Shown one piece after another: positions 43,362 through 52,056 of a stretch of 64,000 nt of DNA. Location: the NCBI RefSeq assembly GCF_001595645.1, contig NZ_LNKT01000056.1, positions 62,001-126,000 of the forward strand. The letters run 5' to 3'. The translations under genes and the position numbers were made by a program. The notes beneath the pieces are model-generated. The model worked only from the letters and a program-made list of their open reading frames with translations, had not been told where the DNA came from and made no database searches. This stretch comes from Sulfurovum riftiae (GTDB taxonomy: Bacteria; Campylobacterota; Campylobacteria; Campylobacterales; Sulfurovaceae). Numbering within the stretch: position 1 is the first letter of the stretch; each line of letters starts with the position of its first letter.

Positions 43362-44557
43362 TATTTTGTTTTTCCTATAAGTGATTTCAGTTTTGCTGCC
43401 GTTCTGAGGTATTCTGCTTTTGCAACGGTTCTCTCTTCGTCAAGGTCGAGTTTCTGTTCCAAAAGATTGGTGTAGGTAAAAAGATCCTCACCGCTCTCTA
43501 TGGAAGCTTCGTTCAGTTCGAACATATGCTGCAGTTTTGGCAGGCTGTCATTCTGAATAATGTTGTAGATACGGTATGCTTCTTTCATCTTGGCGTAGTT
43601 CGCGCGTATCTCGCTCTCCAGTGCCGCACGGTAATCCAGCGAAGCACTTTTGGCAGCCAGTGCCTCTTTGCGAGCCGCTTCGGTCTCCAGTTTTTCCGAA
43701 CCGAATATAGGCAGGGCGAATCCGATTGCGACAGAGGCATAGTCCTCATACTCCTGACGGTTGAAATAGCCGACCTGTACGAAAGGATCCGGGGTCACTT
43801 CGAGTGCTTTCATATCCCTGTCGGCATTGGCCACTTTGGTCTGTGAAAGGGTGCGGTGGTATGCAGGGTTGTTCTCCAGATGTGAGAGATAATAGCCCAG
43901 TGACTTTGGCTTCTGTATACGCAGCCTGTCGGAGACCGAGGCATTTTTTTTCTGTACCAGGTAGGCAAGTTTGGCTTCCTGACTTTTCAGTACGGCTTTG
44001 TAGCGTTCGCTTCTGATGTGCAGTCTCGAGAGCATCAGTTCGGCCGCCATACTGTTGGAGTGGCTCATGCTGTCTGTTGAAGTATAGGCATCATAAAGTG
44101 CAATGTTCTGTTTGGTGAGTCTCTCATACTGGCTGACGATACGGATACGCTCTTTGATCTCAAGAATGGTATAGGAGGTCGTTCGGATCTCTTCAGCCAG
44201 TTTGACCTTGGCAATATCGTATGAGTCGAGGATCACATCTTTCTGTGCACGGGTAAAGTGCTCTCTGGCATCGATCTTTCCGAACCATGGGAAACGCTGT
44301 TTATAATTGATGGCCTGATACTGCATGGGTTCGAGTCCGCGGTTGGTAGGGTCGTCGAACCGAATGTCGTTCATGTTCAGTATCATTTCCGGATTGGACC
44401 AGTTCCTGCTTTTTGCAATACGGTCATCCATTGCCGAGAGCCGATGCTGGATCGTCTGAAGGGAAGGGTGCTTCTTCAGCGAGTAGTCAATGAGCTGATT
44501 GATACTCTGTGCCTGTAATACCCCGGCCATAACAAGGGTAAGTAGAAATACGCGCAT
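43361..44557 (-). CDS. cusC: CusC/TolC-type outer membrane efflux protein
   Basis: A 398-residue outer-membrane channel. Signal peptide ends near Ala17, then two OEP domains of long helices with beta strands between (INQLIDYSLKKHPSLQ near the start, GFALPIFGSEKLETEAARKEA near 281). Forms the exit duct for the CusBA pump. First gene of the cusC-cusB-cusA-lipoprotein transcript. A shared 16-bp regulator site with a TACAAT -10 lies 31-62 bases upstream. Confidence 0.88.
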   Translation of the reverse strand: MRVFLLTLVMAGVLQAQSINQLIDYSLKKHPSLQTIQHRLSAMDDRIAKSRNWSNPEMILNMNDIRFDDPTNRGLEPMQYQAINYKQRFPWFGKIDAREHFTRAQKDVILDSYDIAKVKLAEEIRTTSYTILEIKERIRIVSQYERLTKQNIALYDAYTSTDSMSHSNSMAAELMLSRLHIRSERYKAVLKSQEAKLAYLVQKKNASVSDRLRIQKPKSLGYYLSHLENNPAYHRTLSQTKVANADRDMKALEVTPDPFVQVGYFNRQEYEDYASVAIGFALPIFGSEKLETEAARKEALAAKSASLDYRAALESEIRANYAKMKEAYRIYNIIQNDSLPKLQHMFELNEASIESGEDLFTYTNLLEQKLDLDEERTVAKAEYLRTAAKLKSLIGKTK

Positions 44558-44586
44558 TTTCTTGTCCTCAATTGTTTATTTGTTTT

Positions 44587-44618
44587 ATTGTACATAAATT
44601 ATGTGTAAGAAGTGTGCA
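44587..44618 (-). promoter_or_regulatory. Promoter and regulator site E of cusCBA
   Basis: Read on the minus strand: TGCACACTTCTTACAC (44603-44618), 10 bases, then TACAAT (44587-44592). The site is the direct repeat GTGTA-N6-GTGCA on the plus strand. Same layout as the four other copper-island promoters. Confidence 0.75.
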
Positions 44619-44733
44619 TATATATGCAGTAAAAGCAATGAACTGAAGTATGTGTATTTAGAAGTTGAAGAGAAAATGAGATCTGTTGCGATCGATTGCA
44701 GTTGGGCAGAGCGCCCAACATAGATGGGATAGT

Positions 44734-45111
44734 TTACTTTTTGTCAGCTTCACCGCTTCCGACTTTGGCACCTTTTTCAGCACCTTTGACAGCACCGTCT
44801 ACCGTTCCTTCGACTGCACCGGCGACTGCACCTACTGCACCACCGACAACATCACCGACCACCGGTACAACGTCATGCCCTTTCTGAGCACCTTTTTCAA
44901 TACCTTTGCCTGTACCTTTGACCGCACCAACAGCAGCGCCTGCACCAGTACCTACTGTACCGCCGACAACACCACCGACACCCTTGGCTGTCTCTTTTAC
45001 CGCAGTACCTGCTTCTTTTTCTACCTTTTTCACCTCATTGGCTGAAAGTGAACCTGAAAGTGCAACGACAGCACCGATAGAAAGTAATGAACCTGCAATT
45101 AATTTTTTCAT
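44734..45111 (-). CDS. Exported glycine-zipper-like protein
   Basis: A 125-residue protein with a signal peptide (to about Ala24) and a mature part built from Gly/Ala/Val/Lys runs such as GVGGVVGGTVGTGAGAAVGAV, repeated in a degenerate way. No cysteines. Such glycine-zipper repeats often insert into membranes. It has its own promoter (TATAAT at 45130-45135 on the minus strand) and an AGGAG site. Not part of the shared operator set. Function unknown. Confidence 0.6.
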   Translation of the reverse strand: MKKLIAGSLLSIGAVVALSGSLSANEVKKVEKEAGTAVKETAKGVGGVVGGTVGTGAGAAVGAVKGTGKGIEKGAQKGHDVVPVVGDVVGGAVGAVAGAVEGTVDGAVKGAEKGAKVGSGEADKK

Positions 45112-45202
45112 AATTATCTCCTGATTTTTAGATGGGAGTATTATAATTTAAAAGGATTAACCGAATAACAATAGGTTATTAAAATAGTATATATCAGTAA
45201 GA

Positions 45203-46324
45203 TCAAGCAACAACCCTGTTACGGCCTTCCCTTTTGGCACGATACAAGTTGTTGTCCGCTTGTTCGAAAAGTGAAAGATAGGGGGTGGTTCTGTTTGGGA
45301 CAGCAGAAGAGACACCGGCACTGCATGTTATGTATTCATGTGTGGGCGATGACTTGTGTTCTATTTTGGCAGAGAGTATGTCCTCATGGATCCTTTGGGC
45401 AAGGGCTTTGGCGTTTTCAAGCGGTGTGTCGGTCAGAATGGCAACGAACTCTTCTCCGCCGAAGCGGAACATATAGTCATTCTCTTTTTGGATATGTTTT
45501 TGCAGGATATCAGCGATCTGCCTGAGGGCATTGTCCCCGGCAAGATGCCCGTAGGAGTCATTGTAGGCTTTGAAGTGGTCTATGTCGAAGATCAATACCG
45601 AAAAATGATGTTGCTTCTCCCGTGCTTCGTCATACAGCTGTTTGGAGTAAAGACTGTATTTGTGGCGGTTGTAAAGACCGGTGAGATGGTCTGTCTCGAA
45701 CAGTTCGGTAAGTTTCTTCTCCATATTGATATTGGTATTGATGAGAAAGGCGGTCAGTGTGGTAAGTACGATGAAAATAGTGATCAGTGTAGTGATATAG
45801 TTGAACTGGACCGATGTTTCATTGAGGGGAGAAAGAGGCGGATAATTCGCCTGATAGTAGAGAATGGCCAAAAAAAGTACAAAGGTCGCTGCGACCCACA
45901 TATAGCTTTTTTTATTGAGTCCGAGAAAAAAGAAGATACCTACCGGTGCCAGAAAAAAGTAAAGATGGTCACCTGTCTCCTTCTGTGAAGTGAAGGCGAG
46001 CGTCGTCACCACGAGCAGCGGTGCCAAAAGCAGCAGATCCTTGGCTTTGTCATAATGGTGATACCGGTTGAGCGCAATGACTGTAAGCGATGAAAGTACC
46101 AGTGTACAGGAGATAAGGAACTGGAAAAGACTGTGTTCCTGAGGAGGCAGAAAGATACGTTCGTACAGGTAGATGAAAATACCGTTCGCTGCTGCAAAAG
46201 CAGTCGCTATTGCAGCCAGGTTCGTAAATTGCAGATATCGGGTCTCATTGTAGGTAAAGTCATCCTCTATACCTGTATTTATAAATTGTAATATTTTTTC
46301 ATAAAATATATTGAATGACATCAT
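45203..46324 (-). CDS. Membrane diguanylate cyclase (GGDEF)
   Basis: A 373-residue protein with about six helices in the first 190 residues, then a GGDEF domain. The active site is RFGGEEF (about residues 285-291), with DIDHFKAYND and HLAGDNALRQIA supporting an active cyclase. At the allosteric inhibition site, RxxD is replaced by KEND, so feedback inhibition may be weak. It makes c-di-GMP; the riboswitches at 21 kb could respond to this pool. Encoded after the CopB gene on the same strand with a 72-base gap. Confidence 0.9.
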   Translation of the reverse strand: MMSFNIFYEKILQFINTGIEDDFTYNETRYLQFTNLAAIATAFAAANGIFIYLYERIFLPPQEHSLFQFLISCTLVLSSLTVIALNRYHHYDKAKDLLLLAPLLVVTTLAFTSQKETGDHLYFFLAPVGIFFFLGLNKKSYMWVAATFVLFLAILYYQANYPPLSPLNETSVQFNYITTLITIFIVLTTLTAFLINTNINMEKKLTELFETDHLTGLYNRHKYSLYSKQLYDEAREKQHHFSVLIFDIDHFKAYNDSYGHLAGDNALRQIADILQKHIQKENDYMFRFGGEEFVAILTDTPLENAKALAQRIHEDILSAKIEHKSSPTHEYITCSAGVSSAVPNRTTPYLSLFEQADNNLYRAKREGRNRVVA

Positions 46325-46396
46325 AAAAAGATTATAACATATGTTACTTTATCTCATTGTATGGGGCAACAGCGCTGCCGGGCAGCAACCTCTTTT

Positions 46397-47083
46397 TTAG
46401 AACCAGAACCGTATACCTGCAAGCAGGCTGGTCTCGTTCACCGGGTTGTAGTCGTAGGTGTTGCCGTACGTTCTTTCCCAGGTCAGACCGATATAGGGTG
46501 CGAATTCCCGGACGATCTCATAGCGCAGACGCAGGCCGGCTTCCAGAGCAGAGAGGCCTGAGCCCGTACGCATTTCCGGGTCATCTTTGCTGTAGAAATC
46601 CGCCTCGAATGAGGGGGTCAGGATGAGCTTTTGGGTAAAGAGCATCTCATATTCTGCTTCCAGTCTCAGTCCGACATTCCCTTCACCGTTAAAAAGCAGT
46701 GCCGCACGTGTCTCGAAGAAGTAGGGTGCAAGCCCTGCAACGGCCAGCTCTCCCCATGTTCTTGAAGCATCGTCATTTTTGTCGTAAGCGACCCCTGCCT
46801 GTATGTCCCAGAACGGGGCGATGGCTCTGGAGTAGACCAGGTCGTTCTGACTCCACTCCAGGCCGTCCGATGTGGCAGCACCCTGTGAGTAGATGTAAAG
46901 TTTGTCGATATCGTATCCGACATAGAAGCTGCCTTCCCACTCCCTGCTGTTCTCATCATTGTCGAGAATTTCGAACTTGTCCATGATGAGCATGGTGCGG
47001 ATCGGGTCATCCGCTCCTGCTGCCTGAAGTGTCTGAATGCAGGCTATGCCGACAAGGGATCCGAGTAAAAGTTTTTTTAGCAT
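46397..47083 (-). CDS. copB: CopB-type outer-membrane copper resistance protein
   Basis: A 228-residue predicted beta-barrel, signal peptide ending near residue 20. Alternating hydrophobic strands end in FWF. The sequence ALLFNGEGNVGLRLEAEYEMLFTQKLIL is the CopB/PcoB signature. The family's methionine-rich N-terminal segment is missing, so it is a short form. It begins 10 bases after the multicopper oxidase stop and probably lies on the site-D transcript. Confidence 0.82.
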   Translation of the reverse strand: MLKKLLLGSLVGIACIQTLQAAGADDPIRTMLIMDKFEILDNDENSREWEGSFYVGYDIDKLYIYSQGAATSDGLEWSQNDLVYSRAIAPFWDIQAGVAYDKNDDASRTWGELAVAGLAPYFFETRAALLFNGEGNVGLRLEAEYEMLFTQKLILTPSFEADFYSKDDPEMRTGSGLSALEAGLRLRYEIVREFAPYIGLTWERTYGNTYDYNPVNETSLLAGIRFWF

Positions 47084-47093
47084 TTCCATCTCC

Positions 47094-48806
47094 TTATGCC
47101 ACTACGACTTTTCTGAACATCCCTGCCATATGGTAGAGCAGGTGACAGTGGTAGGCCCATCCGCCTTTGGCGTCAACAGTGACACGATAGCTTATCTTGG
47201 CTCCGGGTTGTACGATGACGGTATGCTTCCGTACCAGGTGGTTGTCATCCCCCGTCTCGAGGTCTGACCACATACCATGCAGGTGCATCGGGTGGTTCAT
47301 CATCGTGTCGTTGATGAAGGTGATACGCAGGCGTTCTCCGTAATGGAAGCGAAGCGGCTGTGCATCGGCATATTTGATACCGTTGATCGACCACATGTAT
47401 CGCTCCATGTTGCCTGTAAGATGCAGGATGATCTCCCTGTCGGGTTTTCTGTCCCTGCGTGTGGAGTAGCGGTTTTTGAGGTCGGCGTAGGTCAGTACAC
47501 GGCGGCCGTTCTTCCTCAGCCCGACACCCGGGTCTTCGAGTCTGTATTTGGGAGCCATTGCTTTCATGGTGCTCTGAACGCCTGTGGCCATCGGCAGTTT
47601 GGTTACAGGGTATTTCTGGGCTTCCATGGCTGACCATCTGTATTTCATTTTATTACCCATTTTCATGCCACCCATTTTCTGCTTGCCCATCTTTTTCATA
47701 TCCATACCCATATCGGCCATGGTAAGGGCCTGAGGTTTGTCCATTTTGGGTGCTTTGGCCGACAGGGAGGCCGAAGGCGTAAGGGAACCGAGTGCATACC
47801 CCGAGCGTTCGATGCTCTGGGCGAAAATGGCGTAGGCCCTGGCGCTTGTCGGCTGGACGATCACATCGTAGGTCTCAGCCACACCGATACGGAACTCATC
47901 GACGGAGACAGGTTTGATGTGGTTCCCGTCCGCGGCAACTACGGTCATTTTAAGACCGGGGATGCGTACGTCGAAGAAACTCATGGCTGCTCCGTTGATA
48001 AAGCGAAGACGGATCTTCTCTCCTTTTTTGAAAAGTGCTTTGAACTGTGTGGCTGGTGCATTCCCGTTCATCAGGTAGGTATAGGTATAACCGGTCACAT
48101 CCGATAGGTCTCGGTCGCTCATACGCATCTTGTTCCACATTTTACGGTCGTCGAACGCTTGGCCGAAACCTTTTTTCTTCACTTCGGAGAAAAAATCGCC
48201 GACCGTACGCTGGTTGAAATTGTAGTAGTCGCTTGAGAGTTTGAGTTTCCTGTAGATGCTTGTCGGTTTTTCGTCACTCCAGTCCGAGAGCAGTACCACA
48301 TAGTCTTTGTCATAGCGGAACGGCTCTTTTTTCTTCGGTTTGATGACAATGGCACCGTACATGCCGGTCTGCTCCTGATAACCCGAATGGCTGTGGTACC
48401 AGTAGGTGCCGTGCTGCTGTACTTTGAAACGGTAGGTGAAGGTCTCACCCGGTGCGATCCCTTTGTAGCTGATACCTGGTACACCATCCATCGGTGCAGG
48501 GAGAATGATACCGTGCCAGTGGATCGAAGAGGATTTCTTCAAATGGTTGGTGACATGCAGGGTAATGGTGTCTCCCTCCTGCCATACCAGTGTAGGGCCG
48601 GGTATCTGACCGTTGATCGTAGTTGCGACAGCTTTTTTACCGGTAATGTTGACCGTGGTATAGTCGATATCTAGAAAGAACTCTTTACCGCTGAGTGTCG
48701 TACTGTTGTGCTCTCTTTTTCGAGGCGGTTTTGCTTCTATGTCCGTTGCTGTGATCCCCATGAGGGAAGTCGCAGCGATCCCCTTGATAAATGTTCTTCG
48801 TTGCAC
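47094..48806 (-). CDS. CopA/PcoA-type periplasmic multicopper oxidase
   Basis: A 570-residue blue-copper oxidase of the copper-resistance type. Tat signal RRTFIKG (3-9). Copper ligands are in IHWHGIILP, YWYHSHSGYQEQTGMYG, HPMHLHGMWSDLE and AYHCHLLYHMAGMF. A methionine-rich segment around residue 370 (ADMGMDMKKMGKQKMGGMKMG) is typical of PcoA, and is thought to bind cuprous ions. It oxidises Cu(I) to the less toxic Cu(II). Located between the SHOCT gene and copB. Confidence 0.93.
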   Translation of the reverse strand: MQRRTFIKGIAATSLMGITATDIEAKPPRKREHNSTTLSGKEFFLDIDYTTVNITGKKAVATTINGQIPGPTLVWQEGDTITLHVTNHLKKSSSIHWHGIILPAPMDGVPGISYKGIAPGETFTYRFKVQQHGTYWYHSHSGYQEQTGMYGAIVIKPKKKEPFRYDKDYVVLLSDWSDEKPTSIYRKLKLSSDYYNFNQRTVGDFFSEVKKKGFGQAFDDRKMWNKMRMSDRDLSDVTGYTYTYLMNGNAPATQFKALFKKGEKIRLRFINGAAMSFFDVRIPGLKMTVVAADGNHIKPVSVDEFRIGVAETYDVIVQPTSARAYAIFAQSIERSGYALGSLTPSASLSAKAPKMDKPQALTMADMGMDMKKMGKQKMGGMKMGNKMKYRWSAMEAQKYPVTKLPMATGVQSTMKAMAPKYRLEDPGVGLRKNGRRVLTYADLKNRYSTRRDRKPDREIILHLTGNMERYMWSINGIKYADAQPLRFHYGERLRITFINDTMMNHPMHLHGMWSDLETGDDNHLVRKHTVIVQPGAKISYRVTVDAKGGWAYHCHLLYHMAGMFRKVVVA

Positions 48807-48818
48807 TTAAAATTCCCT

Positions 48819-49037
48819 TTATGCATTTTCTCTTAAATGTCTTGATTTCTCTTCATACTCTTCTTTGCTGATACCGCCGCTGGCATAGCGTCTGTCCAGA
48901 ATATCCTGGGCAGACGACCTCTCTGAAGCGTTGCCATCTGTTTTTCTATTTTGAAAGAGATAGAAGACAATACCAACGATCAATAGCGGGATGAGCCATC
49001 CGAAACCCATGCCCCAACCGTGTCCAAATTCATTCAT
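48819..49037 (-). CDS. Small SHOCT-domain membrane protein
   Basis: A 72-residue protein with one helix (GWLIPLLIVGIVFYLF) and a C-terminal SHOCT motif (AQDILDRRYASGGISKEEYEEK). Such small proteins are common beside copper resistance genes, role unknown. I chose the ATG at 49037, giving MNEFGHGWG; the ATG at 49058 is less likely. It is between the DUF302 gene and the multicopper oxidase. Confidence 0.75.
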   Translation of the reverse strand: MNEFGHGWGMGFGWLIPLLIVGIVFYLFQNRKTDGNASERSSAQDILDRRYASGGISKEEYEEKSRHLRENA

Positions 49038-49062
49038 AGTATATCCTTTTTCGTACATTTTT

Positions 49063-49449
49063 TTAATTATCCCAGCTGTGCATGACCTGTTTGAGGTTCG
49101 TGAACAGTATGGTCATGTAAGATTTGAATTCTGTGTTCACATCCATTGCACTGAGGATCTCATCAAGTCCTATGGTCGCCAGTTTGGTCACATGGTTTTC
49201 CCTATAGACCGAAATACGGCAGGGAAGATAGGCAGAGATCTCGGCGATATGCGTCAATGCCTGCTGTGCACCAGGAGGGTTGCAGAGTTCAAAGACCGTA
49301 ATGTCTTTTTCTATAGGGTATCCTTTGTCATGCAGTATTTTTTTGAATTCATATGTTTGTAAGAGACCAAATCCGACAGCTTTTGCCTTTTCTTCAATTT
49401 CAGACTTGACTGTTTCGATATCTTTTGTCGTTTCTACTTTATAGATCAT
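49063..49449 (-). CDS. DUF302 family protein
   Basis: A 128-residue protein of the DUF302 family, with ITVFELCNPPGAQQALT and LPCRISVYRENHVTKLATIGL as signatures. No clear signal peptide; family members are often found next to metal resistance and sulfur genes, with unknown function. It is the first gene of the site-D transcript, which continues into SHOCT, the oxidase and copB. Two conserved cysteines are visible (ELCNPP, LPCR). Confidence 0.85.
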   Translation of the reverse strand: MIYKVETTKDIETVKSEIEEKAKAVGFGLLQTYEFKKILHDKGYPIEKDITVFELCNPPGAQQALTHIAEISAYLPCRISVYRENHVTKLATIGLDEILSAMDVNTEFKSYMTILFTNLKQVMHSWDN

Positions 49450-49480
49450 TCATTATCCTTTTTTGATAAGTTATAAAGTG

Positions 49481-49512
49481 ATTTTACTGAGAAAGTGTGT
49501 ATGTTATGTGCA
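49481..49512 (-). promoter_or_regulatory. Promoter and regulator site D
   Basis: On the minus strand: TGCACATAACATACAC (49497-49512), 10 bases, then TAAAAT (49481-49486). On the plus strand the site reads GTGTA-N6-GTGCA. It drives the DUF302-SHOCT-oxidase-CopB run. Confidence 0.75.
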
Positions 49513-49608
49513 TATAACGTAAAGTGAAATGTCATATTTTGAATTGCAGATAATGTTGAAATGTAGCGGGAGAAGGCCCGCTATTTTTTTAGAAGAAAGT
49601 TGAGATGT

Positions 49609-50148
49609 TTATTTGGCCCCGCACTTACCGGCAGCGCATTTCATACCTTTACCCTGGCCCATGCCTTTGCCCATTCCCATGCCTTGACCCATACCGCCAC
49701 CGCATTTTCCTGCGCCGCACTTCATCATTCTGAGCTTTTTGGAAGCCTGAACATTGTCGTAGATCCATTCTGCCACAGCTGTCTTCTCTTCATCACTCAT
49801 GGACTTGCCAATGGCAGGCATGAGTCCGAAGCCCTGGATCGCTTTTTTCATGCATACCGTTTTGCTCGCATCAGGATTCGTAATGTAGTCATTCATGAAC
49901 TTGACATATGCCTCTTTTGTATCATAATGCATTTTGATCATGGAAGAGACTTTCGCCATAGGCGGTGCTTTGAGATCATTCATGGCTTTTTTGAACTCCA
50001 GTGTTCCCGCTTTTTCCATGGCACCCGGTGGTTGGAGCATGTGGCAGGCACTGCACTTGGCTTTGAATATCTCTTCACCGTTGCTGTTCGCACTCAGGGT
50101 AAGTGTTGAGAAGAGCAGGGCTGCTGCAAGTAATGTGATTTTTTTCAT
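49609..50148 (-). CDS. c-type cytochrome with two C-terminal MKCxAGKC motifs
   Basis: A 179-residue exported protein. The signal peptide ends near Ala20, the haem motif is CSACH (32-36), and the cytochrome-like domain runs to about 135 with CMKKAIQGFGLMPAIG. The tail (142-179) is a Gly/Met/Lys-rich linker, with MKCGAGKC and MKCAAGKC flanking GMGQGMGMGKGMG. The tail looks like a copper-binding tether added to an electron carrier. No operator of the shared type in front; the promoter has TATTATAAT. Start at 50148 with AAGGATG. Confidence 0.75.
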   Translation of the reverse strand: MKKITLLAAALLFSTLTLSANSNGEEIFKAKCSACHMLQPPGAMEKAGTLEFKKAMNDLKAPPMAKVSSMIKMHYDTKEAYVKFMNDYITNPDASKTVCMKKAIQGFGLMPAIGKSMSDEEKTAVAEWIYDNVQASKKLRMMKCGAGKCGGGMGQGMGMGKGMGQGKGMKCAAGKCGAK

Positions 50149-50221
50149 GGTTGCATCCTTTTTCTTTTTTGTATTCACTATTATAATACAGTTTTTTCAT
50201 TTACTGGGTATGTTAAAATTT

Positions 50222-51877
50222 CTACAGATCATCCAGATGACCACTGTCTCCTACTCTGAAATATCCCATCATGCCAGCATCTTCGTGTTCGAGAATGTGG
50301 CAGTGATACATATAGTCTCCATGATTAACAGGTTCGAATTTTCCTATGATCTTGACAGACTCATGGGCTTTTACCAGAAATGTATCTTTCCATCCTAGGT
50401 CTGTTCCACTTGCAGGTACGCCATTTCTGCTGATTATCTGCCATTGTATTGCATGGGCATGGAAAGGATGCGCCATAGGTGAGTTGTTGGTGATGTTCCA
50501 GATCTCCATACTGTTTGCCGCGAGGTACTCATCTACCCGGTTTGGATCGAAGGATTTTCCATTGATGACGAAAGTAGCCATTCCTCCCATACCATCCATT
50601 TGCATGGTCATGTTGAATTGTCTCTCATTACCTATATTATCCGCATTTTGCGGATTCCATCGGGTGTGGATCTCTGCTCTTTCAGGTAGAGTCGTATATA
50701 TGATAGTGGTATCTGTCAGCTCTTTGACGACATCAAAACGCATGATATTGACTGGGGTACCATTTGGACTACGGCCGTTCATTTGGCTCATGTTGCTATC
50801 TGTGTTTTCATTCATGTTATTCTCATTGTTCATCTCTTCATTGTTGTTCATGCCGCCACCCATATCCATATTGTCATCCTGAAATGCTTTGCTGACAAGT
50901 CCGATTTTACTGCCTACTTTATCTTGTGAAAAGTCTGCTATAATCTCAACCCGTTCAGCTGCACCCAAGAAGATGTGGTTGACAGTGACCGGCTTTGCAA
51001 GCAATCCCCCATCTGTACCGACAATTGTAAATGTTCTGCCGTCACTGAAGGCAAAATCGTAATTTTTGGCATTTGATACATTGTAAAGTCTTAGACGGTA
51101 TTTTCCTGTACCTACTTCCATTTTAGGCGACTGTGAACCGTTCACAAGAACGATATCACCAAGCATGCCGTCACCATCCATTTTTTGATCCATATAGAGC
51201 AGTTCTTTGACCCCATTGTTTTCCATTCCAAAACGTCTGTCCTGTACAAGAAGGACAATATCCTGCTCTCCTGATGGCAATTGATTTGTCTGTTCGAGTT
51301 CCCGGCTAATCTCGTCATTTAGAAGAAAAACACCGGCAAGGCCCATATAGACCTGTTTCCCTGTTTGCATATCGGGATGTGGGTGGAACCAGAGAGATGA
51401 GGCAGGTTGATCCATTGTGAATCGGTAGACCATGCTGCTACCGGGTGCTACAGGATAGTCTGGCCCACCATCCATAGCCGCCGGTATTTTGAATCCATGC
51501 CAGTGGATGGTCGAATCTGAATCGAGTCTGTTGTTGAAGTTAAGCGTCATATCTGTATCTCGATCGGCTTCAATAACGATAGGTAGAGGGTTTGAGTTGT
51601 AGCGCCACATCGGTGTAATCCAATTTCCATTGGGTGTTTCAATGGTGACATTGACATTTTTACCGGCTGTGAGTGTATAAGTAGCCCTGGTATCGTTGGT
51701 ATTGCCATCTTCATCAGCAATAACCGGTAAGATATGCAGAGAGGGAAGGTTTGGATTGGTAAGAAAATCGTTTGTATCGTCTTTTGGTGGAGTCGTGGAA
51801 GTCTTGTTGTCACTTCCGCCACATCCTATAAGAAAGAAAGTAGTTAACAGAGCGAAGCTTAGGGTTGTCTTTTTCAT
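50222..51877 (-). CDS. Multicopper oxidase lipoprotein
   Basis: A 551-residue multicopper oxidase with a lipobox ending at Cys19 (LIGC). Copper motifs are IHWHGFKIP, LWFHPHPDMQ, HPFHAHAIQW and MYHCHILEHEDAGM. It differs from the first oxidase in having no Tat signal and in a Met/Asn-rich insert (MDMGGGMNNNEEMNNEN and following) near residue 350, similar to CueO-type flexible loops. Likely a cuprous oxidase. Driven by site A, divergent from the 111-residue gene. Confidence 0.9.
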   Translation of the reverse strand: MKKTTLSFALLTTFFLIGCGGSDNKTSTTPPKDDTNDFLTNPNLPSLHILPVIADEDGNTNDTRATYTLTAGKNVNVTIETPNGNWITPMWRYNSNPLPIVIEADRDTDMTLNFNNRLDSDSTIHWHGFKIPAAMDGGPDYPVAPGSSMVYRFTMDQPASSLWFHPHPDMQTGKQVYMGLAGVFLLNDEISRELEQTNQLPSGEQDIVLLVQDRRFGMENNGVKELLYMDQKMDGDGMLGDIVLVNGSQSPKMEVGTGKYRLRLYNVSNAKNYDFAFSDGRTFTIVGTDGGLLAKPVTVNHIFLGAAERVEIIADFSQDKVGSKIGLVSKAFQDDNMDMGGGMNNNEEMNNENNMNENTDSNMSQMNGRSPNGTPVNIMRFDVVKELTDTTIIYTTLPERAEIHTRWNPQNADNIGNERQFNMTMQMDGMGGMATFVINGKSFDPNRVDEYLAANSMEIWNITNNSPMAHPFHAHAIQWQIISRNGVPASGTDLGWKDTFLVKAHESVKIIGKFEPVNHGDYMYHCHILEHEDAGMMGYFRVGDSGHLDDL

Positions 51878-51935
51878 GGTAGTCCTTTATCTTTATGTAG
51901 TAGGTACGAATAAAATATGAAGTTATTCGGGAAAA

Positions 51936-51967
51936 ATAGTATTGATATTCTGTGCATGAAATGTGCA
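51936..51967 (-). promoter_or_regulatory. Promoter and regulator site A
   Basis: Minus strand: TGCACATTTCATGCAC (51952-51967), 10 bases, then TACTAT (51936-51941), in front of the oxidase lipoprotein gene. The site is a perfect direct repeat, GTGCA-N6-GTGCA, on the plus strand. Confidence 0.78.
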
Positions 51968-51974
51968 GGCAGGA

Positions 51975-52006
51975 TGCACATTCCATGCACGTTATGCCAT
52001 TATAAT
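51975..52006 (+). promoter_or_regulatory. Promoter and regulator site B
   Basis: Plus strand: TGCACATTCCATGCAC (51975-51990), 10 bases, then TATAAT (52001-52006), in front of the 111-residue gene. It is the inverted partner of site A, 7 bases away, so one regulator could drive both directions. Confidence 0.8.
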
Positions 52007-52056
52007 GCGGATGTACAGAGAGTAAAACCTCTGAAAAACATTTTAAAGGACACAAC

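Noticed and set aside
44701-44719. GTTGGGC/GCCCAAC hairpin as a terminator
   Set aside because: It is just downstream of the glycine-zipper gene stop but has no T-run in either direction. It may help end that transcript, but I could not support it.
49567-49592. AGCGGG/CCCGCT hairpin followed by T residues
   Set aside because: The T-run is on the plus strand, where no gene ends. The cytochrome gene upstream reads on the minus strand, so it would not be its terminator.
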